From a virus: a stretch of 64,000 nucleotides of DNA. The stretch covers positions 124,001 to 188,000 of the IMG/VR virus record IMGVR_UViG_3300046003_007336. One strand, 5' to 3'. The translations under genes and the position numbers were made by a program. The notes under the pieces were generated by a model, which did no database searches, was not told the DNA's origin, and saw only the letters and a program-made list of their open reading frames with translations. Positions 23,102 to 30,232 of this stretch are shown here, piece after piece (position 1 is the first letter of the stretch; each line of letters opens with the position of its first letter).

Positions 23102-23129
23102 AATGCCCGCATCTGCTAGTATTCATTGA

Positions 23130-23135
23130 TATTTA
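23130..23135 (-). promoter_or_regulatory. Late promoter box (CA-TAAATA-TC) for the tape-measure-like gene
   Basis: TAAATA on the minus strand, 29 bases before ATG 23101, in a divergent late promoter region. Confidence 0.65.
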
Positions 23136-23168
23136 TGTGTTCGATTATGTGGGCAGTTTATGCGTCCA

Positions 23169-23174
23169 TAAATA
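23169..23174 (+). promoter_or_regulatory. Late promoter box (CA-TAAATA-CG) for gp26
   Basis: TAAATA on the plus strand, 28 bases before ATG 23202, with an AAAGGAA ribosome-binding site in between. Confidence 0.65.
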
Positions 23175-23201
23175 CGGACATAAGTCATTCCAAAGGAACT
23201 C

Positions 23202-24077
23202 ATGACCAACATTGTTGACGGCCCCGAGACCGAAGTTGCGATCAACCCACTCACCAAGTATTTCCGCGTTCCGGGTCTCGACGTGACTCTGCCGACTCAG
23301 GGTATGTTCTTCCCCGCTGGCACGGCGTCTCTCCAGGAAGGCGGCACCGCCTCCATTCTGCCGATGCGGGCAGCGGACGAACTCCTACTCAAGCATCCCG
23401 ACATGCTGCTGAGCGGCAAGGCCATTGAGGAACTCATCCGTAGCTGCGTTCCGGCCATTCACGACCCCATGCTGGTAAGCACGCCGGACCTCGATGTCCT
23501 CCTGCTCGCTATTCGTGCAGCGACCTACGGGGACGAGATGGAGGTGCAGGCCGACTGCCCGAACTGTGGCGCCGAGAACCTCTTCGGAGCCAACCTGCCG
23601 ATGATCTTGCAGAACGCCAAGGTGATCACGGAGGAGGACATCCAGGTTCGCCTGTCAGACGATCTGGTCGTCTATGTCCGGCCCTACAACTTCAAAGACG
23701 CCACCCGGCTGTCGATCATGACCTTCAACGAGACCCGCAAGGTTCAGAATATCGAGAACACCGACGAGGAGCCCGACGCCAAGGTCAAGCAGATGAACAC
23801 CAGCATGGAATCGCTGACCAAGCTGTCGGTGGAAATCATGTCCGACTGCGTGGTGAAAATCATGACCCCGGATGGCGAGGTCACCGACCGCAACCATATT
23901 CGTGGCTTCGTGGTCAACACGACCAGGAACTGGACGTCTAAAATCGACGAAAAGCTTCAGGAACTCAACGAGAAGGGCATCGACAAGTCTGTCAAGGCAA
24001 CGTGCTCGTCTTGTAAGCACGAATGGGACACCAGCATCGAGTTTGACCCGGCAAGTTTTTTCGATTCCGGCTCCTGA
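23202..24077 (+). CDS. 26: Baseplate hub protein, T4 gp26-like
   Basis: A 291-residue member of the T4 baseplate family: LPTQGMFFPAGTASL (about residues 29-43), PMRAADELLLKHPDMLLSGK (about 56-75), the R-A-A-T-Y-G-D unit near 106, and two zinc-type Cys pairs CPNC (about 115) and CSSC (about 269). T4 gp26 has 208 residues. In T4, gp26 and gp51 act in baseplate hub assembly. The last codons contain the heptamer T-TTT-TTC, from which a -1 shift would extend the protein by 77 residues into the gp51-like frame. A late box and a good ribosome-binding site precede it. Confidence 0.88.
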   Translation: MTNIVDGPETEVAINPLTKYFRVPGLDVTLPTQGMFFPAGTASLQEGGTASILPMRAADELLLKHPDMLLSGKAIEELIRSCVPAIHDPMLVSTPDLDVLLLAIRAATYGDEMEVQADCPNCGAENLFGANLPMILQNAKVITEEDIQVRLSDDLVVYVRPYNFKDATRLSIMTFNETRKVQNIENTDEEPDAKVKQMNTSMESLTKLSVEIMSDCVVKIMTPDGEVTDRNHIRGFVVNTTRNWTSKIDEKLQELNEKGIDKSVKATCSSCKHEWDTSIEFDPASFFDSGS

Positions 24078-24082
24078 GGGCC
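24056..24082 (+). promoter_or_regulatory. Programmed -1 ribosomal frameshift site joining gp26 and gp51
   Basis: In the gp26 frame the heptamer T-TTT-TTC (24056-24062) is a canonical X-XXY-YYZ slippery site, five codons before the gp26 stop (24075-24077). A small hairpin GGCTC-CTGA-GGGCC (24069-24082) begins six bases downstream, the usual spacing of a stimulatory structure. The -1 frame leads directly into the gp51-like reading frame, which has no ATG, GTG or TTG start of its own before its conserved core. Confidence 0.7.
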
Positions 24083-24295
24083 ACGACCTACGAAGGGGTA
24101 CAGGCTCTGATCAACCAGTACCGGTATGAGCAGAGAGAACTCAGGCAGCACATCATTTCCATCCTGTGGCACATGCGGGGTGGGATTTCCCGCGAAGAAG
24201 CGTGGAGCCTTGCCCCGGTTGAGCGCGCTGATATAATGAAGTTCATCGAAGAACGAATGAAGATCGTCGAGAAAACAAAGCTACCCATGATATGA
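24062..24295 (+). CDS. 51: gp51-like baseplate hub assembly protein, expressed as a -1 frameshift extension of gp26
   Basis: A 77-codon reading frame between gp26 and the next gene. Its sequence (HIISILWHMRGGISREEAW, then APVERADIMKFIEERMK and a terminal TKLPMI) resembles the small gp51 'hub assembly catalyst' proteins of T4-like phages, with M-R-G-G-I-S and Pro-terminated end. No usual start codon lies before this core; CTG 24074 is the only weak candidate. The frame is exactly -1 relative to gp26 and begins at a slippery T-TTT-TTC, so the likely product is a 364-residue gp26-gp51 fusion made at low frequency. The coordinates give only the part after the shift. The stop overlaps the next ATG (24292). 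Confidence 0.65.
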   Translation, partial: RFRLLRATTYEGVQALINQYRYEQRELRQHIISILWHMRGGISREEAWSLAPVERADIMKFIEERMKIVEKTKLPMI

Positions 24296-24774
24296 CGAAA
24301 CGTATATCCGACAGCGAAATCTACGTCTCAGTCCCAGTTCCGAAGTCGATGGTTTCGGAGATGGGGGACCTCATGGCCGAGTTCTATCCAGGCCTACGCA
24401 TCAACGAAGTCAGCACCACTATGCTGGCTTTGCTCTTGCTCTCAAGGGGAGACAACGTTGAGTGGATGCGTGGCATGGTGGATGAAATCAACCTGCCAAA
24501 CTACGAAATCGCCGCCCGAGAACATCCCGTGGAAGTAGAGGGCAACACGACCGCCAATCTGGGTAAAATTCTATGGTGCGCTCAGAACGCATCTGCGGGA
24601 TGGAGCTATCGGTTCGTTAGAAAACGTCGGAGGAATGCCGAACTCGTCACGGTCGGCCATGTTGAGTTCAGCTTCACCGAGCCCCTCGACGTATCGAAGT
24701 TTTTCTTCAGCTTCACGGACGCAAAGCCTATCGACTCTTCTGAATCTCTTCGATGTGGATACCAGCAAGGTTGA
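24292..24774 (+). CDS. Unknown phage protein, 160 aa
   Basis: Coupled to the gp51-like frame by an ATGA overlap and therefore part of the same late transcript. The N-terminal half is helical (PKSMVSEMGDLMAEFYPGLR, then TTMLALLLLSRGD). The C-terminal part reads VEFSFTEPLDVSKFFFSFTD, the strand-turn-aromatic arrangement shared with other small proteins here. Function unknown; its late expression suggests a tail-assembly role. The 3' end overlaps convergent RNase H by 47 bases. Confidence 0.65.
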   Translation: MTKRISDSEIYVSVPVPKSMVSEMGDLMAEFYPGLRINEVSTTMLALLLLSRGDNVEWMRGMVDEINLPNYEIAAREHPVEVEGNTTANLGKILWCAQNASAGWSYRFVRKRRRNAELVTVGHVEFSFTEPLDVSKFFFSFTDAKPIDSSESLRCGYQQG

Positions 24775-25117
24775 GATGACGCCGGACGTGCGTGCATCGC
24801 CATCCTGGCTTATTGTTGGCCAACGTCCGATATAGCTCAAGGACCGACTGCAAGCTGGCGTCCTTGCATCGCCACGTTCCGTTAGCCTGATTGACCACCA
24901 GATTGGAATCGCCGAGGAACTCGACGTCCGGGTAGCCGCACTCATCGGCGAGTGTGGCAGCCATCAGAAGGGCCAGCCACTCCGCCTTGTTGTTCGTGCC
25001 GTGGTCGAGGCGATAGTGAACCACTTTCTTGGCGATGCCGGGTTGGTCTGGCACGAACACGCATGCCTCCATGGAGCCGGGGTTGGGCTGGCAGCCGCCG
25101 TCGAAGTAGATTTTCAT
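24728..25117 (-). CDS. rnh: Ribonuclease HI
   Basis: Degrades the RNA strand of RNA-DNA hybrids, for example primers. The 129-residue protein starts at ATG 25117 with MKIYFDGGCQPNPG, carrying the first catalytic Asp. It continues with GTNNKAEWLALL (catalytic Glu) and VEFLGDSNLVVNQANG (second Asp). It ends with the HVRRHLN and GIHIEEI segments where the last acidic/His residues usually lie. This is the RNase HI type rather than the T4 Rnh (a FEN-like nuclease). Upstream extension to 25171 is not supported. It is coupled to the membrane protein gene by ATGA. Confidence 0.9.
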   Translation of the reverse strand: MKIYFDGGCQPNPGSMEACVFVPDQPGIAKKVVHYRLDHGTNNKAEWLALLMAATLADECGYPDVEFLGDSNLVVNQANGTWRCKDASLQSVLELYRTLANNKPGWRCTHVRRHLNLAGIHIEEIQKSR

Positions 25118-25353
25118 CAGAAGTTTTGGAGTTCCTGACCGCGCTTGGTCTTGATAAAATACTGATGACACTTCGCAGTGGTGTGCATCTTGGTGACGGA
25201 GACGCCGGGCCTCACCTCGGTGGTGACCAGATACCGGTCTCCTACAATGCAGCCGTTGGCGAAATAGTCAACCGCCGACAGGCTGGCCACGCATATCGCG
25301 ACCACGAATCCGACTGCCACCAATGTGGCAATCCGGTCGTCTTTGTTCTTCAT
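25117..25353 (-). CDS. Small membrane-anchored protein, 78 aa
   Basis: The N-terminus has a charged start (MKNKDDR) and one transmembrane helix (IATLVAVGFVVAICVASLSA, residues 8-27). About 50 periplasmic residues with two Cys (CIVG, KCHQ) follow. No lipobox is obvious. Its stop overlaps the RNase H start and its ATG overlaps the stop of the upstream gene, so it belongs to a coupled operon. The function is unknown. Confidence 0.6.
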   Translation of the reverse strand: MKNKDDRIATLVAVGFVVAICVASLSAVDYFANGCIVGDRYLVTTEVRPGVSVTKMHTTAKCHQYFIKTKRGQELQNF

Positions 25354-25619
25354 GGCCGGGCCATTTTTCTGACCGCCCGAGCCTGCGCTTTCGCGGCCTC
25401 GCGCATGTAATCCCGAGCCAGCTTCGGGGCCTTTTCCTTCACATATGTGGATGGCGTGTGGCGGCCGGGGTCATCCTTGAGGAGACGCTTCTTGTAGAAA
25501 CCACCGCGACCATACTTGACCGCCTGCTGGACGTCCGCAGGAGCAACCCCACGAACGCCAGCTTCGATTTTCTTGACCTCGCCACCACGAGCCAGGAACT
25601 CCGCCATGTAGTCGGTCAA
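25350..25619 (-). CDS. Unknown basic phage protein, 89 aa
   Basis: I choose the TTG at 25619, which overlaps the upstream stop as TTGA, in line with the coupling used across this operon; ATG 25607 is the alternative. The product is basic (KYGRGGFYKKRLLKDDPGRH, then a helical KAQARAVRKMARP tail), so nucleic-acid binding is possible. Codons further upstream (to 25772) are a shadow of the neighbouring gene. Confidence 0.55.
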   Translation of the reverse strand: MTDYMAEFLARGGEVKKIEAGVRGVAPADVQQAVKYGRGGFYKKRLLKDDPGRHTPSTYVKEKAPKLARDYMREAAKAQARAVRKMARP

Positions 25620-26401
25620 CGGCGCGCACCCCGGATGTTGTTGACGCCCGTGGCGTCCCGGTTTCGAGCACCCCGCAATCCCGGAGGCGCACGGTCGCCC
25701 TGCCGGAGCGGCGGGTCGGTCAGGCGCAACAGGTAGTCGGCTTTTTCCTGATAGCGGAACTCGACGCCCCATTTGTTCCGGTCATTGCTTTCGCCCTCGC
25801 GAATGATGCAGACATTCCACTTCGCGTCAGTGGGCAGAACCCCATGCAGCTTGATCGGCACGGCGTTGTAGGCCGAGCGCACCGCCTTGCCGTCATCGAC
25901 CACGACTGCTCGGTTGACGAGTTGGACGTGACGCTTCACCCGCCCATCGTGGGGCTGAATGAGGGTGATGGGCCCAGAGGTCTTTTTCATCATGTCCTCG
26001 GCTTGCGAGCGATGCGTCCGAACCATCTCGACCACGAGGGCACGACGGGTCGCCGGATGCAGGGAGACGGTGTTACCGACTGCGCCCAGCAGCAGCTTCG
26101 TGCGCTCGTCGAGGCTCGACCGTCCGTTCTCATCAAAGAGATAGGCGCGATAGGGCTCCAGGGTCTTCGGAAGGTTGTCCGAGGTCAGCGACGAGATCGA
26201 GACGCCCAGCGCGGCCATTTCACCCAGAAGGGCTTCATTGATGGTGGCGAAGATTTCCGGCGACGTGCGGAGCCACGGGGCGAACCCGGCCAGAACACCG
26301 TTGTAGTAAGAAATCTCGTTGCGGATGAAAGAGCGCAGCCGGGGCTTGTCGTCCGGGGCAACCTCTGCTTCAAAAGTCCATCGTGATGGCATATGCGCCA
26401 T
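25616..26401 (-). CDS. Unknown phage protein, 261 aa
   Basis: ATG 26401 has a TTGGAG ribosome-binding site. The N-terminal two thirds are helical (SRWTFEAEVAPDDKPRLRSF, about residues 6-25, and DERTKLLLGAVGNTV). A central stretch is His/Arg-rich (VRTHRSQAEDMMKK), and the C-terminal part is beta-rich (KWNVCIIREGESND, then GVEFRYQEKADYLLRLTD) and ends in a disordered Arg/Gly tail. I recognise no family. It is the first gene of the coupled group that ends in RNase H. Confidence 0.6.
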   Translation of the reverse strand: MAHMPSRWTFEAEVAPDDKPRLRSFIRNEISYYNGVLAGFAPWLRTSPEIFATINEALLGEMAALGVSISSLTSDNLPKTLEPYRAYLFDENGRSSLDERTKLLLGAVGNTVSLHPATRRALVVEMVRTHRSQAEDMMKKTSGPITLIQPHDGRVKRHVQLVNRAVVVDDGKAVRSAYNAVPIKLHGVLPTDAKWNVCIIREGESNDRNKWGVEFRYQEKADYLLRLTDPPLRQGDRAPPGLRGARNRDATGVNNIRGARR

Positions 26402-26459
26402 AGTGTTTCTCCAAATATGAGAGCATCATATCCAGCGAGACCTCCGAAAAGCAAAATGT

Positions 26460-26864
26460 TTAGGGGTTGGGCTTCAGGGTGTTGGCCTGAATGCGGGCCG
26501 ATATCCATTTGTTGAACGACAGGGGGTCCAATAGGGCATGTGAGACCATGATCTCGTAGGTTTCCCAGTAGGACATCTCGGATTTGGAAGCACAAATCCG
26601 CAGAACCGTTCGGGTGAAATCGTCGGGGTTCAGGGTGACCAGGGCTTTGAGTTCATCCGAGGAGCCGTAGTATTTGGGCCAGTCGGATGCCTTCTGGGAA
26701 ATCCGGCGCCGTTTCTTGCCCTTTAGGGGTGGCTTGGCCACGCGGTTCCAGAAAATCTTCTTGCCGATATAATACATCCCGGTAGAGATTTGCTCAATGC
26801 GATAGATGAAACCAACCGCATCTTCAGGGGCCTGCGTAAACTCTTGGCCATCATACATCCACAT
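26460..26864 (-). CDS. GIY-YIG-like endonuclease (Seg-type), leaderless late gene
   Basis: A 134-residue protein with VGFIYRIEQISTGMYYIGKK at residues 17-36: a degenerate first motif (F-I-Y instead of G-I-Y) and an intact Y-I-G motif. It continues with SDWPKYYGSSDELKALV and a later MSYWETYEI, where GIY-YIG enzymes carry the catalytic Glu. This layout matches the short Seg-like homing endonuclease domains of T4-like phages. It ends without a separate DNA-binding domain, so targeting ability is uncertain. ATG 26864 lies five bases after a late TAAATA box. Confidence 0.65.
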   Translation of the reverse strand: MWMYDGQEFTQAPEDAVGFIYRIEQISTGMYYIGKKIFWNRVAKPPLKGKKRRRISQKASDWPKYYGSSDELKALVTLNPDDFTRTVLRICASKSEMSYWETYEIMVSHALLDPLSFNKWISARIQANTLKPNP

Positions 26865-26869
26865 ACCCC

Positions 26870-26875
26870 TATTTA
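26870..26875 (-). promoter_or_regulatory. Late promoter box (TG-TAAATA-GG), leaderless geometry
   Basis: TAAATA on the minus strand with five bases (GGGGT) before ATG 26864. The predicted +1 is the A of the start codon. Confidence 0.65.
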
Positions 26876-26914
26876 CAGTTTACAGCACCGGCCCTCGTGT
26901 TGTAGTGTGCTGGC

Positions 26915-27265
26915 ATGCGCTTGAAGAGAGGCGAGGTCGCCAAGAAGCGGCGTGTTCGCACCCGGAGGACAAAAAGAACGGCACCGAGCATCCGCTCGAT
27001 GATTCGTCCTGCCCGCTACGCTGGGTTCGATTTCATGGTGCAGTTGAAGCCGGTGTCTCGTTGGGACTTCGAGATCATCGACCGTAATCCCCTCTTGGAA
27101 ACCATCCGGGCGGCTGGCCTATCGCGCTTCAAGATCGTCAAGACCGATGGGTATGCGGATGCCTTCATTCGCATCTACGTGGCCAATATAGCTGCCGTCC
27201 TGGCTATCAAGATGATCGCGGGCGACGAAGTTTGGAAGATATTCCGTCTCGTCGATAAGAAGTAA
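26915..27265 (+). CDS. Unknown basic phage protein, 116 aa
   Basis: The first 35 residues are strongly basic (MRLKRGEVAKKRRVRTRRTK), typical of nucleic-acid-binding tails. The rest is a small alpha/beta domain with FDFMVQLKPVSRWDFEIID and a C-terminal strand-helix-strand (ADAFIRIYVANIAAVLAIKM). No ribosome-binding site is visible. A possible promoter TTTACA-16-TGTAGT ends about eight bases before the ATG, again suggesting a short or absent leader. Function unknown. Confidence 0.6.
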   Translation: MRLKRGEVAKKRRVRTRRTKRTAPSIRSMIRPARYAGFDFMVQLKPVSRWDFEIIDRNPLLETIRAAGLSRFKIVKTDGYADAFIRIYVANIAAVLAIKMIAGDEVWKIFRLVDKK

Positions 27266-27266
27266 T

Positions 27267-27296
27267 TTGGTTCCCGGATAGGGGTTCTAATATACT
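27267..27296 (+). promoter_or_regulatory. Sigma70-like promoter, leaderless geometry
   Basis: TTGGTT (27267-27272), an 18-base spacer and TATACT (27291-27296) are followed by exactly six bases before ATG 27303. Confidence 0.55.
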
Positions 27297-27302
27297 TCAT
27301 GT

Positions 27303-27818
27303 ATGAACGAAGATGACCCCAAGCTTGACGAGTTCCTCAGCCTTCTGAATACCGCCGTTTCTGTTGAAGAACTAGAAAAAATCGAAGAAGATGAAGAAGA
27401 AGAACTCGACACATCTCTGAGTTTTGTTACTTCATCCAATACCCTTTGGGTGAACGGCAACGTCGGTATTGGCGCAAGCGTGGGTCATTCCACGTTGAGC
27501 TTCACCGGAGGAGCTACATTTTCAAGCGGCAACGCGTTCTCGACTTCGCATGCCGAATATCTACGAGGCGAGGAAATCGAAGGTCAGTTCGTCGTCGAGG
27601 TTAAATCTGAACTTCCGGTGGTGATCAAGACCCAGAACGGAGAGATCAACCTCGACAAGCTGGCGGCAATGATGACTCGTATGGACGAGGTCTTCTGTGT
27701 GGTCGAGAAAATGAACGCCGACGACCCAAACTTTCCCGCACTCCAGACGGCATATCGGCACTTCCGGGTCGTCGAAGCTATCGCCCGCAGCACGCCTCCG
27801 CCCGAAGATGGCGAGTGA
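27303..27818 (+). CDS. Unknown phage protein with acidic N-terminus, 171 aa
   Basis: ATG 27303 lies six bases after the TATACT box, so the transcript is probably leaderless. The first 40 residues are very acidic (EELEKIEEDEEEELDTS). The middle (SSNTLWVNGNVGIGASVGHS) is Gly/Ser-rich and beta-like. The C-terminal part is helical (LDKLAAMMTRMDEVFCVVEK). No recognised domain. The next gene overlaps its last 11 bases. Confidence 0.65.
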   Translation: MNEDDPKLDEFLSLLNTAVSVEELEKIEEDEEEELDTSLSFVTSSNTLWVNGNVGIGASVGHSTLSFTGGATFSSGNAFSTSHAEYLRGEEIEGQFVVEVKSELPVVIKTQNGEINLDKLAAMMTRMDEVFCVVEKMNADDPNFPALQTAYRHFRVVEAIARSTPPPEDGE

Positions 27819-28131
27819 GTGGTTCAACACCGCCTACATGGCGGTGAGATCGGGTCATCGACCCCTATATGACGTTGTGAGACGCCCGCAGTGGCATAAC
27901 CTGACAGTCGAGGGAGCACTGGCGGTCTTGCTGGACAAACGATTCAGCGTGCCCCTCAAATATCATATCGACGATGCCTATATGGCCTCGGAAGAATTCC
28001 TCAACCTTCTCGACGAGACCAACACCGACCTGGGGCCATGGGTGTCGTTTCGCCACAACGAATCCGTCTACATGGTTTTCTCAAGCGCGGCAGACGCGGC
28101 GGTGTTTCGCCTGATGTGGTCCGCCTACTAG
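27808..28131 (+). CDS. Unknown phage protein, 107 aa, with C-terminal F-R-L-M-W
   Basis: Overlaps the previous gene by 11 bases. The C-terminal segment WVSFRHNESVYMVFSSAADA followed by AVFRLMWSAY is a clear member of the recurring 'strand, acidic/Ala turn, F-[KR]-L-x-[FW]' family of this phage. Its N-terminal half (RPQWHNLTVEGALAVLLDKR) is helical. Function unknown. The 3' end just overlaps the convergent gene at 28128. Confidence 0.65.
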   Translation: MASEWFNTAYMAVRSGHRPLYDVVRRPQWHNLTVEGALAVLLDKRFSVPLKYHIDDAYMASEEFLNLLDETNTDLGPWVSFRHNESVYMVFSSAADAAVFRLMWSAY

Positions 28132-29042
28132 AACCGACCCAAGGCGTCGATGGCGAGCGGGATGTCTCCCCAGATCGCGGCGGCCTTGTCGCCATAGAAA
28201 TAGTCCGGCTGCCCGGAATCGCGCTTTTTCTGAAGAGCACGAAGGTTGTTGTGCATGGTGTTCTTGAGACTGTGGAAGCCGAACATGAACTCCTCCAGAC
28301 CCTGCACGTCTCCAGCGGCCTTGAGTTCCTTGATGCGCGGCACCGCATTGCGGACGTCTTCCATCTTGAAGTCGCCCATGATGAGGAAGCCCAAACTGGA
28401 AAATGTTTTGATCACATTCAGCGACGCCATGAAGGCCGCGTTGACGGCCGATTTCTTCTCGGGATTGTCGCGGGCCATGCGGAGGGCCGTAGCGGCTTCC
28501 TTGTAGGACGCCAGGATGGCCTTGCCGATGGGGGCGAGTTGTCCGGGCTCGACAGTGATCTTGCCGCCAGACTCGACGAAGTCCCGCATCGATATTGCGG
28601 TGCGGGGCGTCATCCGGGCGCCTTCCAGGACACCGTTCTTGCCCCCGTAGGCGAGCCACTTCGCGATCACGTTCAAGTAATCGGGCACCTCATCCATGGA
28701 GTTGATGTAGTTGCCGCCATAGAAAATCGGGATGAAGTCTCTGACGACGATGCCGGGGTTCTTGCGGGCCAACCCATGCAGGGTGTCGAAGCCCATGTGG
28801 TGCTCATCGGAGCGCGCGATGGGGATGATGTGGTTCGACGTCTTCGAGATCATCGTGTAGCCGACCTCACCCATAGTTCCCGGCTTTGCGTCGCCATCCC
28901 CCATGGAGTTGCCATCGTAGACGTAGACGCGCCACCGCTCGACGTCCGCGAGGCTATCGGTGATCTGATATTTCTTCGGGTCCAGCGCAGGGTGGAGTTG
29001 GAACGGCTGGATGGATTCGACGAGGGTGATCAGATTGCGCAT
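28128..29042 (-). CDS. Unknown late phage protein, 304 aa, leaderless
   Basis: The start ATG 29042 (MRNLITLVESIQ) lies four bases after a late TAAATA box. Such an N-terminus is common among late proteins of T4-like phages, for example the MRFRELFES protein at 9810. The body is mixed: an N-terminal beta-rich part (VERWRVYVYDGNSMGDGDAK), a His-rich turn (IARSDEHHMGFDTLHG), and a long helical C-terminal half. Not recognised. Late expression suggests a structural or assembly role. An upstream in-frame ATG at 29060 would lie in the promoter. Confidence 0.65.
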   Translation of the reverse strand: MRNLITLVESIQPFQLHPALDPKKYQITDSLADVERWRVYVYDGNSMGDGDAKPGTMGEVGYTMISKTSNHIIPIARSDEHHMGFDTLHGLARKNPGIVVRDFIPIFYGGNYINSMDEVPDYLNVIAKWLAYGGKNGVLEGARMTPRTAISMRDFVESGGKITVEPGQLAPIGKAILASYKEAATALRMARDNPEKKSAVNAAFMASLNVIKTFSSLGFLIMGDFKMEDVRNAVPRIKELKAAGDVQGLEEFMFGFHSLKNTMHNNLRALQKKRDSGQPDYFYGDKAAAIWGDIPLAIDALGRF

Positions 29043-29046
29043 CGGA

Positions 29047-29052
29047 TATTTA
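29047..29052 (-). promoter_or_regulatory. Late promoter box (GC-TAAATA-TC), leaderless geometry
   Basis: TAAATA on the minus strand with four bases (TCCG) before ATG 29042. Confidence 0.65.
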
Positions 29053-29065
29053 GCCCTCAAATTCT

Positions 29066-29467
29066 CTAAGCATCACGGACCTCGGGGAATCGGAGACGGA
29101 ACTCCACCCCGGCACGAGCTTTCTCGAAAGCGACCAGGATTTTTCCTTGCCTCGGGCACAGGATGACTGTCCAGCGACCGAGTTCCAGATCGTCTGCAAT
29201 GATTTCGAGAATGGCCTGAACGACCATCTCAACATCGTCATCGCGATACTCAATGAAGGCTTCGAGTTCGAACACGACCTTGATGGCCTTGACGACTCGT
29301 TCGGGCGTGGCCGCGAACACGCTGCCACAATAGTCGAGATAGCCAGTGGCGGTAAGTTCCGCCCGCCGTTGATTGGCAACCCCCCACCGGCCCTGTAGGA
29401 GGCCGTGCGGGAACTGCGGAACTTTTTCGCTGATTTCCGACGCGGTTTCGAGGGAACGGAGATGCAT
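29066..29467 (-). CDS. Unknown phage protein, 133 aa, with F-R-L-R-F motif
   Basis: ATG 29467 overlaps the stop of the upstream gene (ATGA). The protein ends with RWTVILCPRQGKILVAFEKA followed by RAGVEFRLRFPEV: aromatic strand, basic turn, helix and F-R-L-R-F. The rest is helical (VVKAIKVVFELEAFIE, then VEMVVQAILEIIADDLE). It belongs to the recurring small-protein family of this phage. Function unknown. Confidence 0.65.
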   Translation of the reverse strand: MHLRSLETASEISEKVPQFPHGLLQGRWGVANQRRAELTATGYLDYCGSVFAATPERVVKAIKVVFELEAFIEYRDDDVEMVVQAILEIIADDLELGRWTVILCPRQGKILVAFEKARAGVEFRLRFPEVRDA

Positions 29468-29862
29468 CAAACAATCCCCGTGTGCGTCGGTCCCGAATAG
29501 AGGAGCATGAATTTGGCGATGTCTTCTTTGTTCGTGAAGCACACGCCCCAGGACATGCCGAGGCTGACGCCCCGCACGGAGGTCCACGGCCCGTCGAAGG
29601 GGTCGTCCTTCAGGTATTCGATGAGGTCTTCAACGGCACCGAGACATTCCAGGAGGCTGTCGATCAGGGCTGCATGCCGATATCCGCGTTTGGCCATGGC
29701 GACCATCTGGACGGCAGCTTGGTCGCCATTCAGATATTCGAAAATGCTGGCTGGCGGCGAATAGCCGGGGAGATGGGAGAACTGATAGACGCCGTTGGAC
29801 GAATATCCGCCAGTCATGACGAGATGGAGTTTGTCGATCTTGACGCCAGCGTTACTTTCCAT
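29467..29862 (-). CDS. Unknown phage protein, 131 aa, with C-terminal F-M-L-L-Y
   Basis: ATG 29862 overlaps the end of the upstream gene by 11 bases. The C-terminal unit SLGMSWGVCFTNKEDIAKFM then LLYSGP repeats the strand, acidic turn and aromatic-strand arrangement seen in neighbouring genes. The middle is a Leu-rich helix (ALIDSLLECLGAVEDLIEYL). Function unknown. Confidence 0.65.
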   Translation of the reverse strand: MESNAGVKIDKLHLVMTGGYSSNGVYQFSHLPGYSPPASIFEYLNGDQAAVQMVAMAKRGYRHAALIDSLLECLGAVEDLIEYLKDDPFDGPWTSVRGVSLGMSWGVCFTNKEDIAKFMLLYSGPTHTGIV

Positions 29863-30232
29863 ACCAGCACCAGCGGGGCTCAATGGCGAGGAAGGCGTAG
29901 GGGTCATTGGCGACGTGCCCCCACGCCTCGTTGTAGGCCCGGAAGCCCTTCTCCTCGGTGATGTCGGAATCGTTGAAATCGTTTTCGGGGTACTCGATAT
30001 CCTGGAGCCAGGACAGGATGGAATCTGCCGCAGTCTCTGGGGTATCGAGTGGATAGGGGAAGGGCTCGGCGGTCTTGCTGTCGGTCCAGAACAAGATCAG
30101 CCGTGCAGGCTTGCCTTCGCGCTCCTCGACACGAAAATGCGTTGCGCGGCGGTGCTGGCCGAGCATAATCTGCATCACCGAGACGAGGTCTCGGCGACTA
30201 CGCGTCCCAATATCGATGGAGAAGTTGTCCAT
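29852..30232 (-). CDS. Unknown phage protein, 126 aa
   Basis: The start is ATG 30232, overlapping the stop of the gene at 30232 (ATGA). The protein contains a beta-hairpin-like centre (ATHFRVEEREGKPARLILFW), a helical unit (ETAADSILSWLQDIEYPE), and an aromatic C-terminus (AIEPRWCWYGK). Nothing is recognised. It belongs to the same minus-strand operon as its neighbours. Confidence 0.6.
   Translation of the reverse strand: MDNFSIDIGTRSRRDLVSVMQIMLGQHRRATHFRVEEREGKPARLILFWTDSKTAEPFPYPLDTPETAADSILSWLQDIEYPENDFNDSDITEEKGFRAYNEAWGHVANDPYAFLAIEPRWCWYGK

Noticed and set aside
28038-29069. A 343-codon plus-strand frame opposite the 304-residue late gene
   Set aside because: The minus-strand gene has a leaderless late promoter and a typical T4-like N-terminus; the plus frame has neither.
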